Source: Echinicola marina
GTDB taxonomy: Bacteria > Bacteroidota > Bacteroidia > Cytophagales > Cyclobacteriaceae
Assembly (NCBI RefSeq): GCF_020463795.1
Contig: NZ_CP080025.1
Span: 251,001-315,000 of the forward strand
Direction: 5' to 3'
DNA length: 64,000 nt
The translations under genes and the position numbers were made by a program. Below the pieces are notes generated by a model. It was not told the origin of the DNA. It worked only from the letters and a program-made list of their open reading frames with translations, and did no database searches. Below are positions 18,516 to 27,225 of this stretch, piece after piece. Numbering within the stretch: position 1 is the stretch's first letter; every line of letters starts with the position of its first letter.

Positions 18516-19082
18516 TCATTGAAAGAATTTTTTGCCTCTTATATAATCTTCTACTAAAGGCGGTAAAAGATAGGTAACTGATTTCCCCTCCTCCACAGAT
18601 TTCCTAATAAAAGTCGCAGAAATATCGATCAAAGGAGCTTCTACAAAACGGACTTGGGGATGATCATAATCCACAGATTCTCCAGGCCTTGGATATACAT
18701 AAAGGCCATAGTTTTCCAAAATTTGCTCGGCATTTTTCCATTTATGGAAATGCGTCAGGTTATCCCCACCTATTATCAGCTTAAATTCATTCTGTGGATG
18801 TTTTTCAGAAAGATAGGTTAGGGTATCAATGGTATAACTGGGCTTGGGCATATGAAATTCCACATCATTTGCCCTGAAATGGAATTTTCCTTCAATGGCC
18901 AGCTCCACCATTCTCAGCCTATCAAACTCATGTAATAAAGCCTTTCTCTTTTTAAAAGGATTTTGGGGAGAAACCACAAACCAAACTTCATCCAAGTCAG
19001 TCCTGTCTTGCATGATATTGGCGATGATCAAATGACCGATATGAATGGGATTAAACGAACCGAAAAATAAACCTACCTTCAA
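18516..19082 (-). CDS. nadD: Nicotinate-nucleotide adenylyltransferase
   Basis: Converts nicotinate mononucleotide and ATP to deamido-NAD in NAD synthesis. The 188-residue protein shows the nucleotidyltransferase signature GSFNPIHIGH (residues 8-17, HxGH) and the C-terminal ISATFIRKS motif corresponding to the family's ISSTxIR. The start is TTG at 19080-19082: an in-frame stop lies five codons upstream, and the motif begins at residue 8, so no other start fits. It begins 6 bp after the gmk stop, making it the last gene of the sigma/anti-sigma/gmk/nadD operon. Confidence 0.94.
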   Translation of the reverse strand: MKVGLFFGSFNPIHIGHLIIANIMQDRTDLDEVWFVVSPQNPFKKRKALLHEFDRLRMVELAIEGKFHFRANDVEFHMPKPSYTIDTLTYLSEKHPQNEFKLIIGGDNLTHFHKWKNAEQILENYGLYVYPRPGESVDYDHPQVRFVEAPLIDISATFIRKSVEEGKSVTYLLPPLVEDYIRGKKFFQ

Positions 19083-19088
19083 TTTCTT

Positions 19089-19658
19089 CTATTTACCAAT
19101 GAATTCATCGACCAGTTTTGCCGCTTTTTCAAATGATTTTTCCATATCATCATTCACCAAAACAGCATCAAACTTATCCTGAAAAGACATTTCATATTTG
19201 GCCTTATTAATTCTCTTTTCGAGGTTTTCGGGTGATTCAGTTCCTCTGTCTTTTAATCTTTCAGCCAAAACCTCCAGAGAAGGCACTTTCACAAAAACAG
19301 CCAAGGCACGGTTACCAAAATACTCCTTGATTTTCAGGCCTCCCTTTACATCCACATCGAAAACCACATGCTTGCCACTATCCCAGATTCTTTGCATTTC
19401 AGATTTTAAAGTACCATAGAAATTGCCTTCATAGACTTCTTCCCATTCTATAAAGGCATCCTCTCCTATTTTTTTCTTGAAATCATCCAGACTTAAAAAA
19501 TAATAATCTTTGCCATCCACTTCTTTTCCTCGCTTATCCCTAGTACAAGCTGATATAGAAAAATCCAAGTTATCATGATTAGAAAGAAGGTGATGGACTA
19601 TAGTCGTTTTTCCAGAACCCGAAGGTGCCGAAAAAATAAAAGCTTTTCCAAAAGACAT
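19089..19658 (-). CDS. gmk: Guanylate kinase
   Basis: Phosphorylates GMP to GDP with ATP. The 189-residue length is normal. The P-loop APSGSGKTT (residues 11-19) is followed by the GMP-binding region ([20 protein letters not shown]) and the lid ([17 protein letters not shown]). Position-wise it follows the anti-sigma-like gene by 12 bp and precedes nadD by 6 bp, so all are read from one minus-strand transcript. Confidence 0.96.
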   Translation of the reverse strand: MSFGKAFIFSAPSGSGKTTIVHHLLSNHDNLDFSISACTRDKRGKEVDGKDYYFLSLDDFKKKIGEDAFIEWEEVYEGNFYGTLKSEMQRIWDSGKHVVFDVDVKGGLKIKEYFGNRALAVFVKVPSLEVLAERLKDRGTESPENLEKRINKAKYEMSFQDKFDAVLVNDDMEKSFEKAAKLVDEFIGK

Positions 19659-19670
19659 GGTGGTGATCGC

Positions 19671-19943
19671 TTATTTGATATCTTCTATTTTTTGACGGAT
19701 ACTATTTGCCAATTCTCCAGGTACAGACTGTTTTGTACACTTGTTTTTAAGTACTTCACGAATGGCTTGCTCAAGGTGATAATGCTCAAAACAAGGCTGG
19801 CATTTTGAGAGTTTTTCTTTTAAAACCTCCTTAGAGGCATCCTTGTCCTCTCCATCAAGTATACTTTCCAAAAGCTGGAAGCACTTGCTTACATCACCGC
19901 ACTTAAGTTTCTTTTCTCCGGACGAGTCTAATTTTTTCTCCAT
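19671..19943 (-). CDS. Small anti-sigma-factor-like zinc-binding protein
   Basis: A 90-residue soluble protein directly downstream of an ECF sigma gene (30 bp gap). It has five Cys (15, 21, 48, 51, 69), with a CxxC at 48-51 (KCQPCFEHYHLE) that matches the end of the zinc anti-sigma (ZAS) motif HxxxCxxC. Residue 44, where the His should be, is Lys; His54 and His56 lie just after instead. It has no membrane segment. Position and Cys pattern suggest it binds and holds the neighbouring sigma factor, perhaps in response to redox state. The role is inferred from context. Confidence 0.65.
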   Translation of the reverse strand: MEKKLDSSGEKKLKCGDVSKCFQLLESILDGEDKDASKEVLKEKLSKCQPCFEHYHLEQAIREVLKNKCTKQSVPGELANSIRQKIEDIK

Positions 19944-19973
19944 GTTCCTTTTTTTTTCACTTTCAAACTCAAA

Positions 19974-20564
19974 TCACTCTTCCTCAGTATCATACCCCAT
20001 ATTCTTAGCATAAGAATGCAATTTCTCCTTCAATAAGTTCCTTGCCCTGTGTAATCTTGATCTCACCGTACCGATGGGAATGTCCAAAATCTTGGCCATT
20101 TCCTCATAAGTAAAGCCCTCAAGGTCACATAAAATGATGACCGTTCTGAAATCCACAGCCAAACTATTGAGCGCATTGGAGATTTCATCCCCCAGCATAT
20201 CCTTTACCGCATCTATCCTAAGATCTGAGGTAATATTATAATCAACACTATCAGAGTTATAATAAGTTTCAACCTCCTGATAATCTACCTTTGACGGCTG
20301 CTTACTCTTTTTCCTGTACTCATTGATAAAACTGTTCTTCAAAATCCTAAACAACCAAGCTTTCGCATTAGTGCCCTGTTCGAAGGAGTTTATAAAACGA
20401 TAGGCTTTCAAGTAAGTATCTTGTACCAAATCCTTGGCATCATCCTCGTCAAAAGTCAGCCTGAAGGCAAAATTATACATCGAGTCAATGTGGGGCATAA
20501 ACTCATGATCGAATATATTATTCTTTTCTTTATCGGAATATTTTTTCTTCTGTACCTCAGACAT
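19974..20564 (-). CDS. ECF-type RNA polymerase sigma factor
   Basis: Extracytoplasmic-function sigma factor of about 196 residues. Region 2 (YNFAFRLTFDEDDAKDLVQDTYLKAYR ... KAWLFRILKNSFINEYRK) covers roughly residues 30-95. Region 4 (ALNSLAVDFRTVIILCDLEGFTYEEMAKIL then PIGTVRSRLHRAR) has the -35-binding helix-turn-helix near residues 160-180. The frame is open to a TTG at 20573, but ATG at 20564 is the better start. A -7-like box (TATTTTTG, minus strand, 20571-20578) ends 6 bp before that ATG. It heads an operon with a putative anti-sigma, gmk and nadD, and diverges from the acyltransferase. Confidence 0.92.
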   Translation of the reverse strand: MSEVQKKKYSDKEKNNIFDHEFMPHIDSMYNFAFRLTFDEDDAKDLVQDTYLKAYRFINSFEQGTNAKAWLFRILKNSFINEYRKKSKQPSKVDYQEVETYYNSDSVDYNITSDLRIDAVKDMLGDEISNALNSLAVDFRTVIILCDLEGFTYEEMAKILDIPIGTVRSRLHRARNLLKEKLHSYAKNMGYDTEEE

Positions 20565-20699
20565 AAGCTTCAAAAATAATCATTGACTTAATTTATCACT
20601 AATTTTTTGAAAGAATTCGCTTGATTTGATTTATTTTGAGTTCCCAAAACCACGCCTTTCACCTTTCAATAGGACGAGTTTAACGTAACACAGCACTTA

Positions 20700-21539
20700 A
20701 TGTTTGCATTCCGCTTAATTTCTTATCTCCCTCTTTGGTTTTTATACCTTATATCAGACACCTTCTTCATCATTGCATATTACCTGATAGGATATAGAAA
20801 AAAAGTGGTCAGGGAAAACTTACTTCATGCCTTTCCTGAAAAAAGTCCACAAGAACGAAATATAATCATACGTGAATTTTATCGCAATTTGACGGATTCT
20901 TTTGCAGAAACCATCAAACTGATGACCATGGGCAAAGCAGAAATAGAAAAAAGATTCCAACTTGAAAACATGGACCTGCTCAGGGGGCTTTTAGCAAGGG
21001 AGCAAGTAATAGTGGGCTTGACTGCCCATTTTTTTAACTGGGAAGGACATCCCCTTGCCGTTAGGGCATTGGTGGATGAAAGAATTGAAATCGTCTATCA
21101 AAAAGTCAGCAACCCTTTCTTCGAAAAACTGATGCGAACCATTAGAAGTAGATTTGGAGGTTACTTGGTGGAAAAAAGCAAGTTTCAAAGGCACTTCATA
21201 AAACATAGACACCATCCCCGACTGATAGGACTAGCAGCCGACCAAAGACCCAACAGAGAAGATCAGCGCTACCATACTTATTTCATGAACCGTAAAACAG
21301 GTTTTTTTGAAGGTGCAGAGAAAATGGCCAAAAAATTTGATCTTACGGTGATATTTTCGGAAGTCCATAAAGTCAAACGTGGCCATTATAAATTCACCTA
21401 CCACTTTGTAACCGAACCACCACATGACACGAAAGAGCACAGCATCACTGAAAAATTCATTGAACTGACCGAAAAAAACATCCGTGAAGAACCAGCGCTG
21501 TACTTATGGTCACACAATAGATGGAAAAACAGCAAGTGA
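20700..21539 (+). CDS. LpxL/HtrB-family lysophospholipid/lipid A acyltransferase
   Basis: A 279-residue inner-membrane acyltransferase of the lipid A late-acylation family. One hydrophobic N-terminal segment (about residues 5-30) anchors it. The HxxxxE catalytic motif is HFFNWE near residue 111, and later conserved blocks include AADQRPNREDQRY and the C-terminal EEPALYLWSHNRWK, matching the family's PxQYxWxHxRfK-type ending. It probably adds a secondary acyl chain to a lipid A precursor. It diverges from the sigma factor and is followed by the helicase gene, which has its own promoter and SD. Confidence 0.87.
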   Translation: MFAFRLISYLPLWFLYLISDTFFIIAYYLIGYRKKVVRENLLHAFPEKSPQERNIIIREFYRNLTDSFAETIKLMTMGKAEIEKRFQLENMDLLRGLLAREQVIVGLTAHFFNWEGHPLAVRALVDERIEIVYQKVSNPFFEKLMRTIRSRFGGYLVEKSKFQRHFIKHRHHPRLIGLAADQRPNREDQRYHTYFMNRKTGFFEGAEKMAKKFDLTVIFSEVHKVKRGHYKFTYHFVTEPPHDTKEHSITEKFIELTEKNIREEPALYLWSHNRWKNSK

Positions 21540-21574
21540 TCCCCATTTGCTTCCGTTTTTCCATTTATATACAT

Positions 21575-21596
21575 TAACTTTGAAGCTTATAGGAGG
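21575..21596 (+). promoter_or_regulatory. Candidate -7 box and strong Shine-Dalgarno before the helicase gene
   Basis: TAACTTTG (21575-21582) matches TAnnTTTG exactly. AGGAGG (21591-21596) ends 8 bases before ATG 21605. A consensus SD is unusual in Bacteroidota and marks the start clearly. Confidence 0.55.
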
Positions 21597-21604
21597 TTAG
21601 AAGC

Positions 21605-23872
21605 ATGGATTATTTAGAAGGATTAAATCCCCCACAGAGACAAGCCGTAGAACATACAGAAGGACCATTGATGATCATTGCGGGTGCAGGCTCGGGCAAA
21701 ACCAGGGTACTCACCTACAGGATTGCCCACTTGATACACGCCAAAGGAGTGGATCCCTTCCAGATTCTCTCACTGACTTTTACCAATAAGGCCGCCAGTG
21801 AGATGAGAAACAGGATAGAAAAGCTTATTGGGCTGGAAGCCAGAAACACATGGATGGGGACCTTTCACTCCATCTTCGCAAAAATCCTAAGGGTAGAATC
21901 CGAAAAATTGGGCTTCCCCTCCAACTTCACCATTTACGATACTGACGATAGTAAATCCTTGATCAAAACCATTGTCAAGGAAATGAAACTAGACGATAAG
22001 GTCTACAAGCCTAATACTGTATTATCAAGGATTTCAGGGGCGAAAAACCGGTTAATCTCTTGGGAAAACTACCTTAACGACCCCTATATCAAAGCAGACG
22101 ATGAAACGGCCATGAAGCCCAGAATGGGCGAAATCTATAGGGCCTATCAAAAAAGATTGTTCAAATCCTCTGCAATGGATTTTGATGATCTATTATTTAA
22201 CACCAATGTACTTTTCCGCGATCATCCTGATGTGCTCAACAAATACCAGCAAAGATTCAGATATGTTCTCGTAGATGAGTTTCAGGACACCAATTTATCC
22301 CAGTACCTGATCACCAAAAAACTGGCTGCAGTACACCAAAATATTTGCGTGGTAGGTGATGACGCCCAAAGTATTTATGCTTTCCGGGGTGCGGATATTC
22401 AAAATATCCTGAATTTCGAAAAAGACTACCCTGATCTGGAAGTAGTAAAACTAGAGCAAAACTATAGATCAACGAAGAATATTGTTGAAGCGGCCAATTC
22501 CATCATTGCCAAAAACAAAGCGCAATTAAAGAAAAATGTCTGGACCCAAAATAATAGTGGAGACCTTATAGAACTTATAAAATCTGCCTCGGACAATGAA
22601 GAAGGTAGAATGGTGGCTTCCACTATCTTCGAGGAGAAGAACAATAAAAAGCTTCAAAACAGTGATTTCGCCATTCTCTATAGAACCAATTCCCAATCAA
22701 GGGCGATAGAGGAGGCTTTGAGAAAAATGAATATCACCTACAAGATTGTAGGTGGTCTTTCATTCTACCAAAGAAAGGAAATCAAGGACTTAATGGCTTA
22801 CCTTCGCTATGTGGTCAATCTTGATGATGAAGAAGCTTTCAAACGCATCATCAATTATCCTAAAAGAGGCATAGGTGCCAGCAGTGTGGAAAAAATGCTG
22901 GTTGCTGCATATGAGCACGACATCCCTCTATGGCAGGTGGTGGACAATTCCAATTCCTTCTTAGGCGGCAGGGCGGCCAACTCCGTATCAGACTTTGCCA
23001 CAATGATCAAAAGCTTCCGGATGGAATGCGAACGAAAAGACGCTTATGAAGCTGCTTCCTCCATTGCAAAACAATCTGGCCTACTAAGAGAACTCTATGA
23101 AGACAAAACCATAGAGGGACTAAACAGGTACGAAAACGTACAGGAATTGCTCAATGCCATCAAGGAATATGTTGACAACAAAGACAATGAAGACAAAAGC
23201 CTTGGTGCCTTTTTACAGGAAATTGCCTTGCTTACGGATAATGACAGAGACAAGGATGATACCGATGCAGTAACCTTGATGACCATTCACTCTTCCAAGG
23301 GATTGGAATTCCGTCAGGTTTTTGTGGTAGGAATGGAAGAGGACCTGTTCCCTTCCCAAATGATGATGCAAAGCAGAGAGGACCTGGAAGAAGAAAGAAG
23401 GCTATTCTATGTCGCCTCTACCAGGGCCATGGAAAAGTTATACTTAAGTTATGCCATCACCCGTTATAGATTCGGAAGATTGTTAAACTGCGAACCCAGC
23501 CGTTTTCTTGAAGAGGTTGACCCAAATTGTATGAAGGTCACCAAAAGAAAGGGAATGCAAATGGGCCATTCCTTCAGGGACCAAGCAGCAAGCAACAGTG
23601 AAGGTAAATCCGGATTTATCGGTATAAAACCACGCCCCACGGTCAGGGCCAATACTACCGCTAAAATCCATACACCAAGTCCTGACTTCAAACCATCCAA
23701 TACCAACAATTTGGCCTCAGGCATGAAAGTTGAGCATCCCAAGTTCGGTTATGGCAAGGTTTTAAAAGTAGAAGTGGAAGGTATGAATAAAAAAGCCACT
23801 ATAGGCTTCGACAATTTTGGAGATAAAACTTTATTACTTAGCTTTGCTAAGCTTCGAATTGTGGAATCCTAG
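21605..23872 (+). CDS. UvrD/PcrA-type ATP-dependent DNA helicase
   Basis: A 755-residue superfamily 1A 3'-5' helicase for repair and replication-fork maintenance. Motifs are visible in order: Q motif (LNPPQRQAVEH), Walker A GAGSGKTR near residue 28, motif Ia SLTFTNKAASEM, motif II VDEFQDTN, motif III VVGDDAQSIYAFRGA, motif IV LEQNYRSTKNI, motif V VTLMTIHSSKGLEF and motif VI RRLFYVASTRA. The C-terminal 60 residues (VEHPKFGYGKVLKVE...) form the Tudor-like tail typical of PcrA, thought to bind RNA polymerase. The length also suits PcrA. The start is fixed by AGGAGG. Confidence 0.95.
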   Translation: MDYLEGLNPPQRQAVEHTEGPLMIIAGAGSGKTRVLTYRIAHLIHAKGVDPFQILSLTFTNKAASEMRNRIEKLIGLEARNTWMGTFHSIFAKILRVESEKLGFPSNFTIYDTDDSKSLIKTIVKEMKLDDKVYKPNTVLSRISGAKNRLISWENYLNDPYIKADDETAMKPRMGEIYRAYQKRLFKSSAMDFDDLLFNTNVLFRDHPDVLNKYQQRFRYVLVDEFQDTNLSQYLITKKLAAVHQNICVVGDDAQSIYAFRGADIQNILNFEKDYPDLEVVKLEQNYRSTKNIVEAANSIIAKNKAQLKKNVWTQNNSGDLIELIKSASDNEEGRMVASTIFEEKNNKKLQNSDFAILYRTNSQSRAIEEALRKMNITYKIVGGLSFYQRKEIKDLMAYLRYVVNLDDEEAFKRIINYPKRGIGASSVEKMLVAAYEHDIPLWQVVDNSNSFLGGRAANSVSDFATMIKSFRMECERKDAYEAASSIAKQSGLLRELYEDKTIEGLNRYENVQELLNAIKEYVDNKDNEDKSLGAFLQEIALLTDNDRDKDDTDAVTLMTIHSSKGLEFRQVFVVGMEEDLFPSQMMMQSREDLEEERRLFYVASTRAMEKLYLSYAITRYRFGRLLNCEPSRFLEEVDPNCMKVTKRKGMQMGHSFRDQAASNSEGKSGFIGIKPRPTVRANTTAKIHTPSPDFKPSNTNNLASGMKVEHPKFGYGKVLKVEVEGMNKKATIGFDNFGDKTLLLSFAKLRIVES

Positions 23873-23991
23873 AAGAGAGGAACTTATATGAATACCCCAA
23901 GAAAAATCTTCCAGGTAACCTATTCCCTTTTCCCCTTGTAACGACATTTTTTCGTAACTTGAAACAATCGTTAATTAAACTGGGGAAAAAT

Positions 23992-24660
23992 ATGAAAGAA
24001 ACAGAAAAGCATAAACACTCAGTAATTTTGAAAGAATACGGAAAAAACATTCAGAAACTGGTGGATTACATCACCACCGTTCCTGATAAGGCCAAACGTA
24101 CAGAACAGTCCTATACTTTGGTAGAATTGATGAAACAGCTAAACCCACAGCTAAAAACTGAAAACGACCAAAAACTTTGGGACGACCTGTTTATCATGTC
24201 AGATTTTAAATTGGATGTAGACAGTCCATTCCCAATGCCGGAAAAGGAATTATTAGGCAAAAAGCCACAGGTAGTGGGCTACCCTGAAGGAGAAGTCAAA
24301 TTCAAACATTACGGAAGGAACATTGAAAAGCTGATCGAAAAGGCCATCGAAATAGAAAACGATGAAGACCAAGAAACCGCCATCATTTATATTGGTCAGC
24401 TGATGAGAAGCTTTCATTCTACCTGGAACAGGGAAAACTTTGACGATGGCATTATCATTGATGATATCAAAACCTTATCAAAAGGCAAACTTCATATAGA
24501 CCTCGAAAAGGTCAAAGAGAACTCCCTTTTTGAAACCAACACCAGAAGGGACTTTAAAACACCTTCCCAATCAAACGAGCATCCCAGCAATAATGGCGGT
24601 GGTCGCAGAAACAACAAAAGAAGAAACAACGGGGGCAACTACAAAAAACGCAGAAATTAA
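23992..24660 (+). CDS. DUF4290 domain-containing protein
   Basis: A 222-residue cytoplasmic protein confined, as far as I know, to Bacteroidota. DUF4290 makes up residues 5-175 (LKEYGKNIQKLVDYI ... KFKHYGRNIEKLIEKAI), mainly helices. The tail is low-complexity, basic and Asn/Arg-rich (GGGRRNNKRRNNGGNYKKRRN), suggesting nucleic acid or ribosome contact. A TTG at 23959 would extend it by 11 residues, but ATG 23992 with GGGGA upstream is preferred. Its stop overlaps the murA start by one base (TAATG), so translation is coupled. The function is unknown. Confidence 0.85.
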   Translation: MKETEKHKHSVILKEYGKNIQKLVDYITTVPDKAKRTEQSYTLVELMKQLNPQLKTENDQKLWDDLFIMSDFKLDVDSPFPMPEKELLGKKPQVVGYPEGEVKFKHYGRNIEKLIEKAIEIENDEDQETAIIYIGQLMRSFHSTWNRENFDDGIIIDDIKTLSKGKLHIDLEKVKENSLFETNTRRDFKTPSQSNEHPSNNGGGRRNNKRRNNGGNYKKRRN

Positions 24661-25967
24661 TGTCTTCATTCCGAGTAAAAGGGGGATTAAAACTCAAAGG
24701 CGAAATCACCCCTCAAGGTGCTAAAAACGAAGCACTCCAAATTCTTTGCGCCGTTCTTTTAACCAAAGAAGACATCACCATCCACAAAATCCCAAATATC
24801 AGGGATGTCAATAAACTCATAGAGCTATTGGCAGACATGGGGGTAAAAGTCGATAAAGTTGGACCGGAAAGTTACCAATTCAATGCGGCAAATGTAGACC
24901 TAGATTACTTGGACTCTGCAAAGTTCCTTACCAAGGCATCGGCCCTAAGGGGTTCTGTAATGATTCTAGGCCCACTATTGGCCAGGTTCGGAAAAGGCAA
25001 GATTTCCAAGCCGGGAGGAGACAAAATCGGACGTAGGAGACTAGACACCCACTTCGTAGGCTTCCAAAAGCTAGGCGCCAAATTCCACTATGACGACAAA
25101 CAGGAAATATATAATATAGACGGCAAAAAGCTTCAAGGAGCTTATATGCTATTGGATGAGGCTTCCGTAACCGGAACCGCCAATATCCTTATGGCTGCTG
25201 TCATGGCTGAAGGAAAAACGAGTATCTATAATGCTGCCTGCGAGCCTTACCTTCAACAATTATGTGATATGCTTAACCGTATGGGAGCTAAAATCACAGG
25301 TGTTGGCTCTAACCTTTTACATATCGAAGGTGTAAAAGAACTAGGCGGCACCGAACACACCCTTCTTCCTGATATGATTGAAATTGGATCTTTTATTGGC
25401 CTGGCTGCCATGACCCAATCAGAAATCACCATTAAAAATGCCCAAATCCATAGACTAGGGATTATCCCTGACACCTTTAAACGAATGGGCATCAAGCTGG
25501 AGTTCAGAGGTGACGACATCCATATTCCAGCACAAAAGCATTACGAGATAGAAACCTTTATCGATGGTTCCATTCTGACAGTAGCAGATGCTATTTGGCC
25601 CGGGTTTACTCCTGATCTCCTGAGTATTGTACTAGTTACAGCTACGCAAGCAAAAGGCACCGTTTTGGTACATCAAAAGATGTTTGAAAGCCGCCTGTTC
25701 TTTGTCGATAAATTGATTGACATGGGAGCACAGATCATCCTTTGCGACCCTCATAGAGCTACAGTGATTGGCTTGGATAGAAAATATCCGCTGAAAGGTA
25801 TTCGGATGACATCCCCAGATATTCGAGCTGGTGTATCGCTCTTGATCGCTGCTTTATCTGCTGAAGGGACTTCTGTAATTGACAATGTAGAACAAATCGA
25901 TAGAGGTTATCAATACATCGACCAAAGACTTAATGCACTGGGTGCCGATATTGTAAGAATAGATTAA
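24660..25967 (+). CDS. murA: UDP-N-acetylglucosamine 1-carboxyvinyltransferase
   Basis: First committed step of peptidoglycan synthesis: transfers enolpyruvate from PEP to UDP-GlcNAc. The 435 residues are close to the usual length. The KNEALQILCAVLL N-terminal block near residues 21-34 corresponds to the conserved KNaaLp region, and RRLDTHFVGFQKLGA and LLPDMIEIGSFIGLAA are family blocks. In the loop that normally carries the PEP-adduct and fosfomycin-target Cys the sequence reads GGDKIGRRR, so the position usually written GGCxIG is Asp. A Cys-to-Asp change there is known to confer fosfomycin resistance. It is translationally coupled to the DUF4290 gene, and a terminator follows. Confidence 0.94.
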   Translation: MSSFRVKGGLKLKGEITPQGAKNEALQILCAVLLTKEDITIHKIPNIRDVNKLIELLADMGVKVDKVGPESYQFNAANVDLDYLDSAKFLTKASALRGSVMILGPLLARFGKGKISKPGGDKIGRRRLDTHFVGFQKLGAKFHYDDKQEIYNIDGKKLQGAYMLLDEASVTGTANILMAAVMAEGKTSIYNAACEPYLQQLCDMLNRMGAKITGVGSNLLHIEGVKELGGTEHTLLPDMIEIGSFIGLAAMTQSEITIKNAQIHRLGIIPDTFKRMGIKLEFRGDDIHIPAQKHYEIETFIDGSILTVADAIWPGFTPDLLSIVLVTATQAKGTVLVHQKMFESRLFFVDKLIDMGAQIILCDPHRATVIGLDRKYPLKGIRMTSPDIRAGVSLLIAALSAEGTSVIDNVEQIDRGYQYIDQRLNALGADIVRID

Positions 25968-25991
25968 TGGAAAACAATTTTGAATAAATAG

Positions 25992-26022
25992 AAAAGGCCG
26001 AAGAATTTACCTTCGGCCTTTT
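25992..26022. terminator. Bidirectional terminator after murA
   Basis: AAAAGGCCGAAG pairs perfectly with CTTCGGCCTTTT around a 7-base loop. It lies between convergent murA and the 26040-26858 gene and works on both strands because the stem itself ends in A/T runs. Confidence 0.85.
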
Positions 26023-26039
26023 GTTTGAAAAAATCAAAG

Positions 26040-26858
26040 TTATCTCCCTGCTAAGTTCTTATCACTGTTGTTTCTTTCAGACAAATACTCATAAAACAAC
26101 CTTATCCTATCTGAAGGATAAATCTGCTTTGCCTTGATCAATTGTTTTTCGGCTGTAACTGCCTTACCTTGGTTGAAATGATGAATTGCATCATTATAGT
26201 ATTGCAAACCAGCCAGCTCTTTAAGAGAAATAGAAGAATATATCGTTTTTCCTTCTTCAGTTTCAGCAGACAAACCAGCCAATTCTGACATTATCTTTTT
26301 CCTTGGATTTACTTTTGGCTTAAAAGAGGCAATATATGCCTTAACTTCTTCTTGGTCTTTTATAAATCCCTCTCTTGGCTCAGTACTTTCCAGCACATAA
26401 GTTTTATCCTGATCTTTGACTAATACAAAAACATGAAAATCGGTTTCTATGATATCATATGAAAAACCATATCTCTCTAAGAGTAGCGCATATAGGGCGG
26501 AGCCACTCACACAATCATAATCTCCTGACTGAATCATTTGATTAAAGCTACTATGCTTGGTGTAATTCTTTAACAAATATTGATGGACCTTATAAAAGAC
26601 CTCTCCCAGAAACCATTCTGTGTAATTCTTTTTTTTGGCCTTTGAGTCAAGCTTGTCCAGTAATTTATCAAAACGTTCCGTATTTGGCTCCTCAGCAGCA
26701 TGCAAGGCCTGAAATAACTGAATAGGCTCAGAAGAGCTCATCAGATAAGATTGCTCTTTCAGATTTTCATAAACAGACTTCTCTCCATCCCACTCTTGGG
26801 ACATTCCATGAGAAACAACTAACACCAATCCTAATATTATAAACAATATCCTTTTCAA
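26040..26858 (-). CDS. Secreted transglutaminase-like domain protein
   Basis: A 272-residue exported protein (signal MKRILFIILGLVLVVSHGMSQ). The central part, SGDYDCVSGSALYALLLERYG near residues 112-133 followed by DFHVFVLV and YVLESTE, resembles a transglutaminase-like Cys-His-Asp/Glu core, with Cys near 117 and His near 143. The C-terminus (about 215-260) is TPR-like: YYNDAIHHFNQGKAVTAEKQLIKAKQIYPSD. The start is TTG at 26856-26858, chosen because AAGGGAGG sits just upstream and no ATG gives the signal peptide. It diverges from the coiled-coil gene at 27226 across a region with GTTAAC palindromes. The biological role is unknown. Confidence 0.7.
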   Translation of the reverse strand: MKRILFIILGLVLVVSHGMSQEWDGEKSVYENLKEQSYLMSSSEPIQLFQALHAAEEPNTERFDKLLDKLDSKAKKKNYTEWFLGEVFYKVHQYLLKNYTKHSSFNQMIQSGDYDCVSGSALYALLLERYGFSYDIIETDFHVFVLVKDQDKTYVLESTEPREGFIKDQEEVKAYIASFKPKVNPRKKIMSELAGLSAETEEGKTIYSSISLKELAGLQYYNDAIHHFNQGKAVTAEKQLIKAKQIYPSDRIRLFYEYLSERNNSDKNLAGR

Positions 26859-26860
26859 CT

Positions 26861-26870
26861 TTCCTCCCTT
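26861..26870 (-). promoter_or_regulatory. Strong Shine-Dalgarno fixing a TTG start
   Basis: On the minus strand the sequence reads AAGGGAGGAA followed by AG and then TTG (26858). This near-perfect SD is rare in Bacteroidota and supports translation from TTG. Confidence 0.6.
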
Positions 26871-26872
26871 CT

Positions 26873-27000
26873 AATGTTAACTTAATATAAACAATTTAAC
26901 AATTTGTTAACATTACAACAATAACACAGCCAAAAAACTAATATTAAGTTTTTTAAACTACTTAAAACCAATCAATTAAAAATAAACATTAAGTTAACAT
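26873..27000. promoter_or_regulatory. GTTAAC palindromes in a divergent intergenic region, candidate operators
   Basis: The 367 bp gap between two divergent genes (26859-27225) holds three GTTAAC palindromes at 26876-26881, 26906-26911 and 26993-26998. The outer two lie in an exact 13 bp inverted repeat: ATGTTAACTTAAT at 26874-26886 and its complement at 26988-27000. The first two are 30 bp apart, close to three helical turns. The rest of the gap is AT-rich with no other clear element. Confidence 0.4.
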
Positions 27001-27225
27001 AACAAACAAAACAGTCGTTAGCTTCCTCAAAAAAACCAAACGTATTTTCTACTATTTACAAGTAATAACAAAGAGACTCCCCGACTATTATAAAAAACGA
27101 TTTTTTGATTATCTTCATGAAAACATCATTGAACTACATGATTTTGTAAATATCCAGCAGAGCAAATGCAGCTACGCAAATTTAGATTAGAGTAAACAAT
27201 ATAATATTTTCAAAAAATTCTAAAG

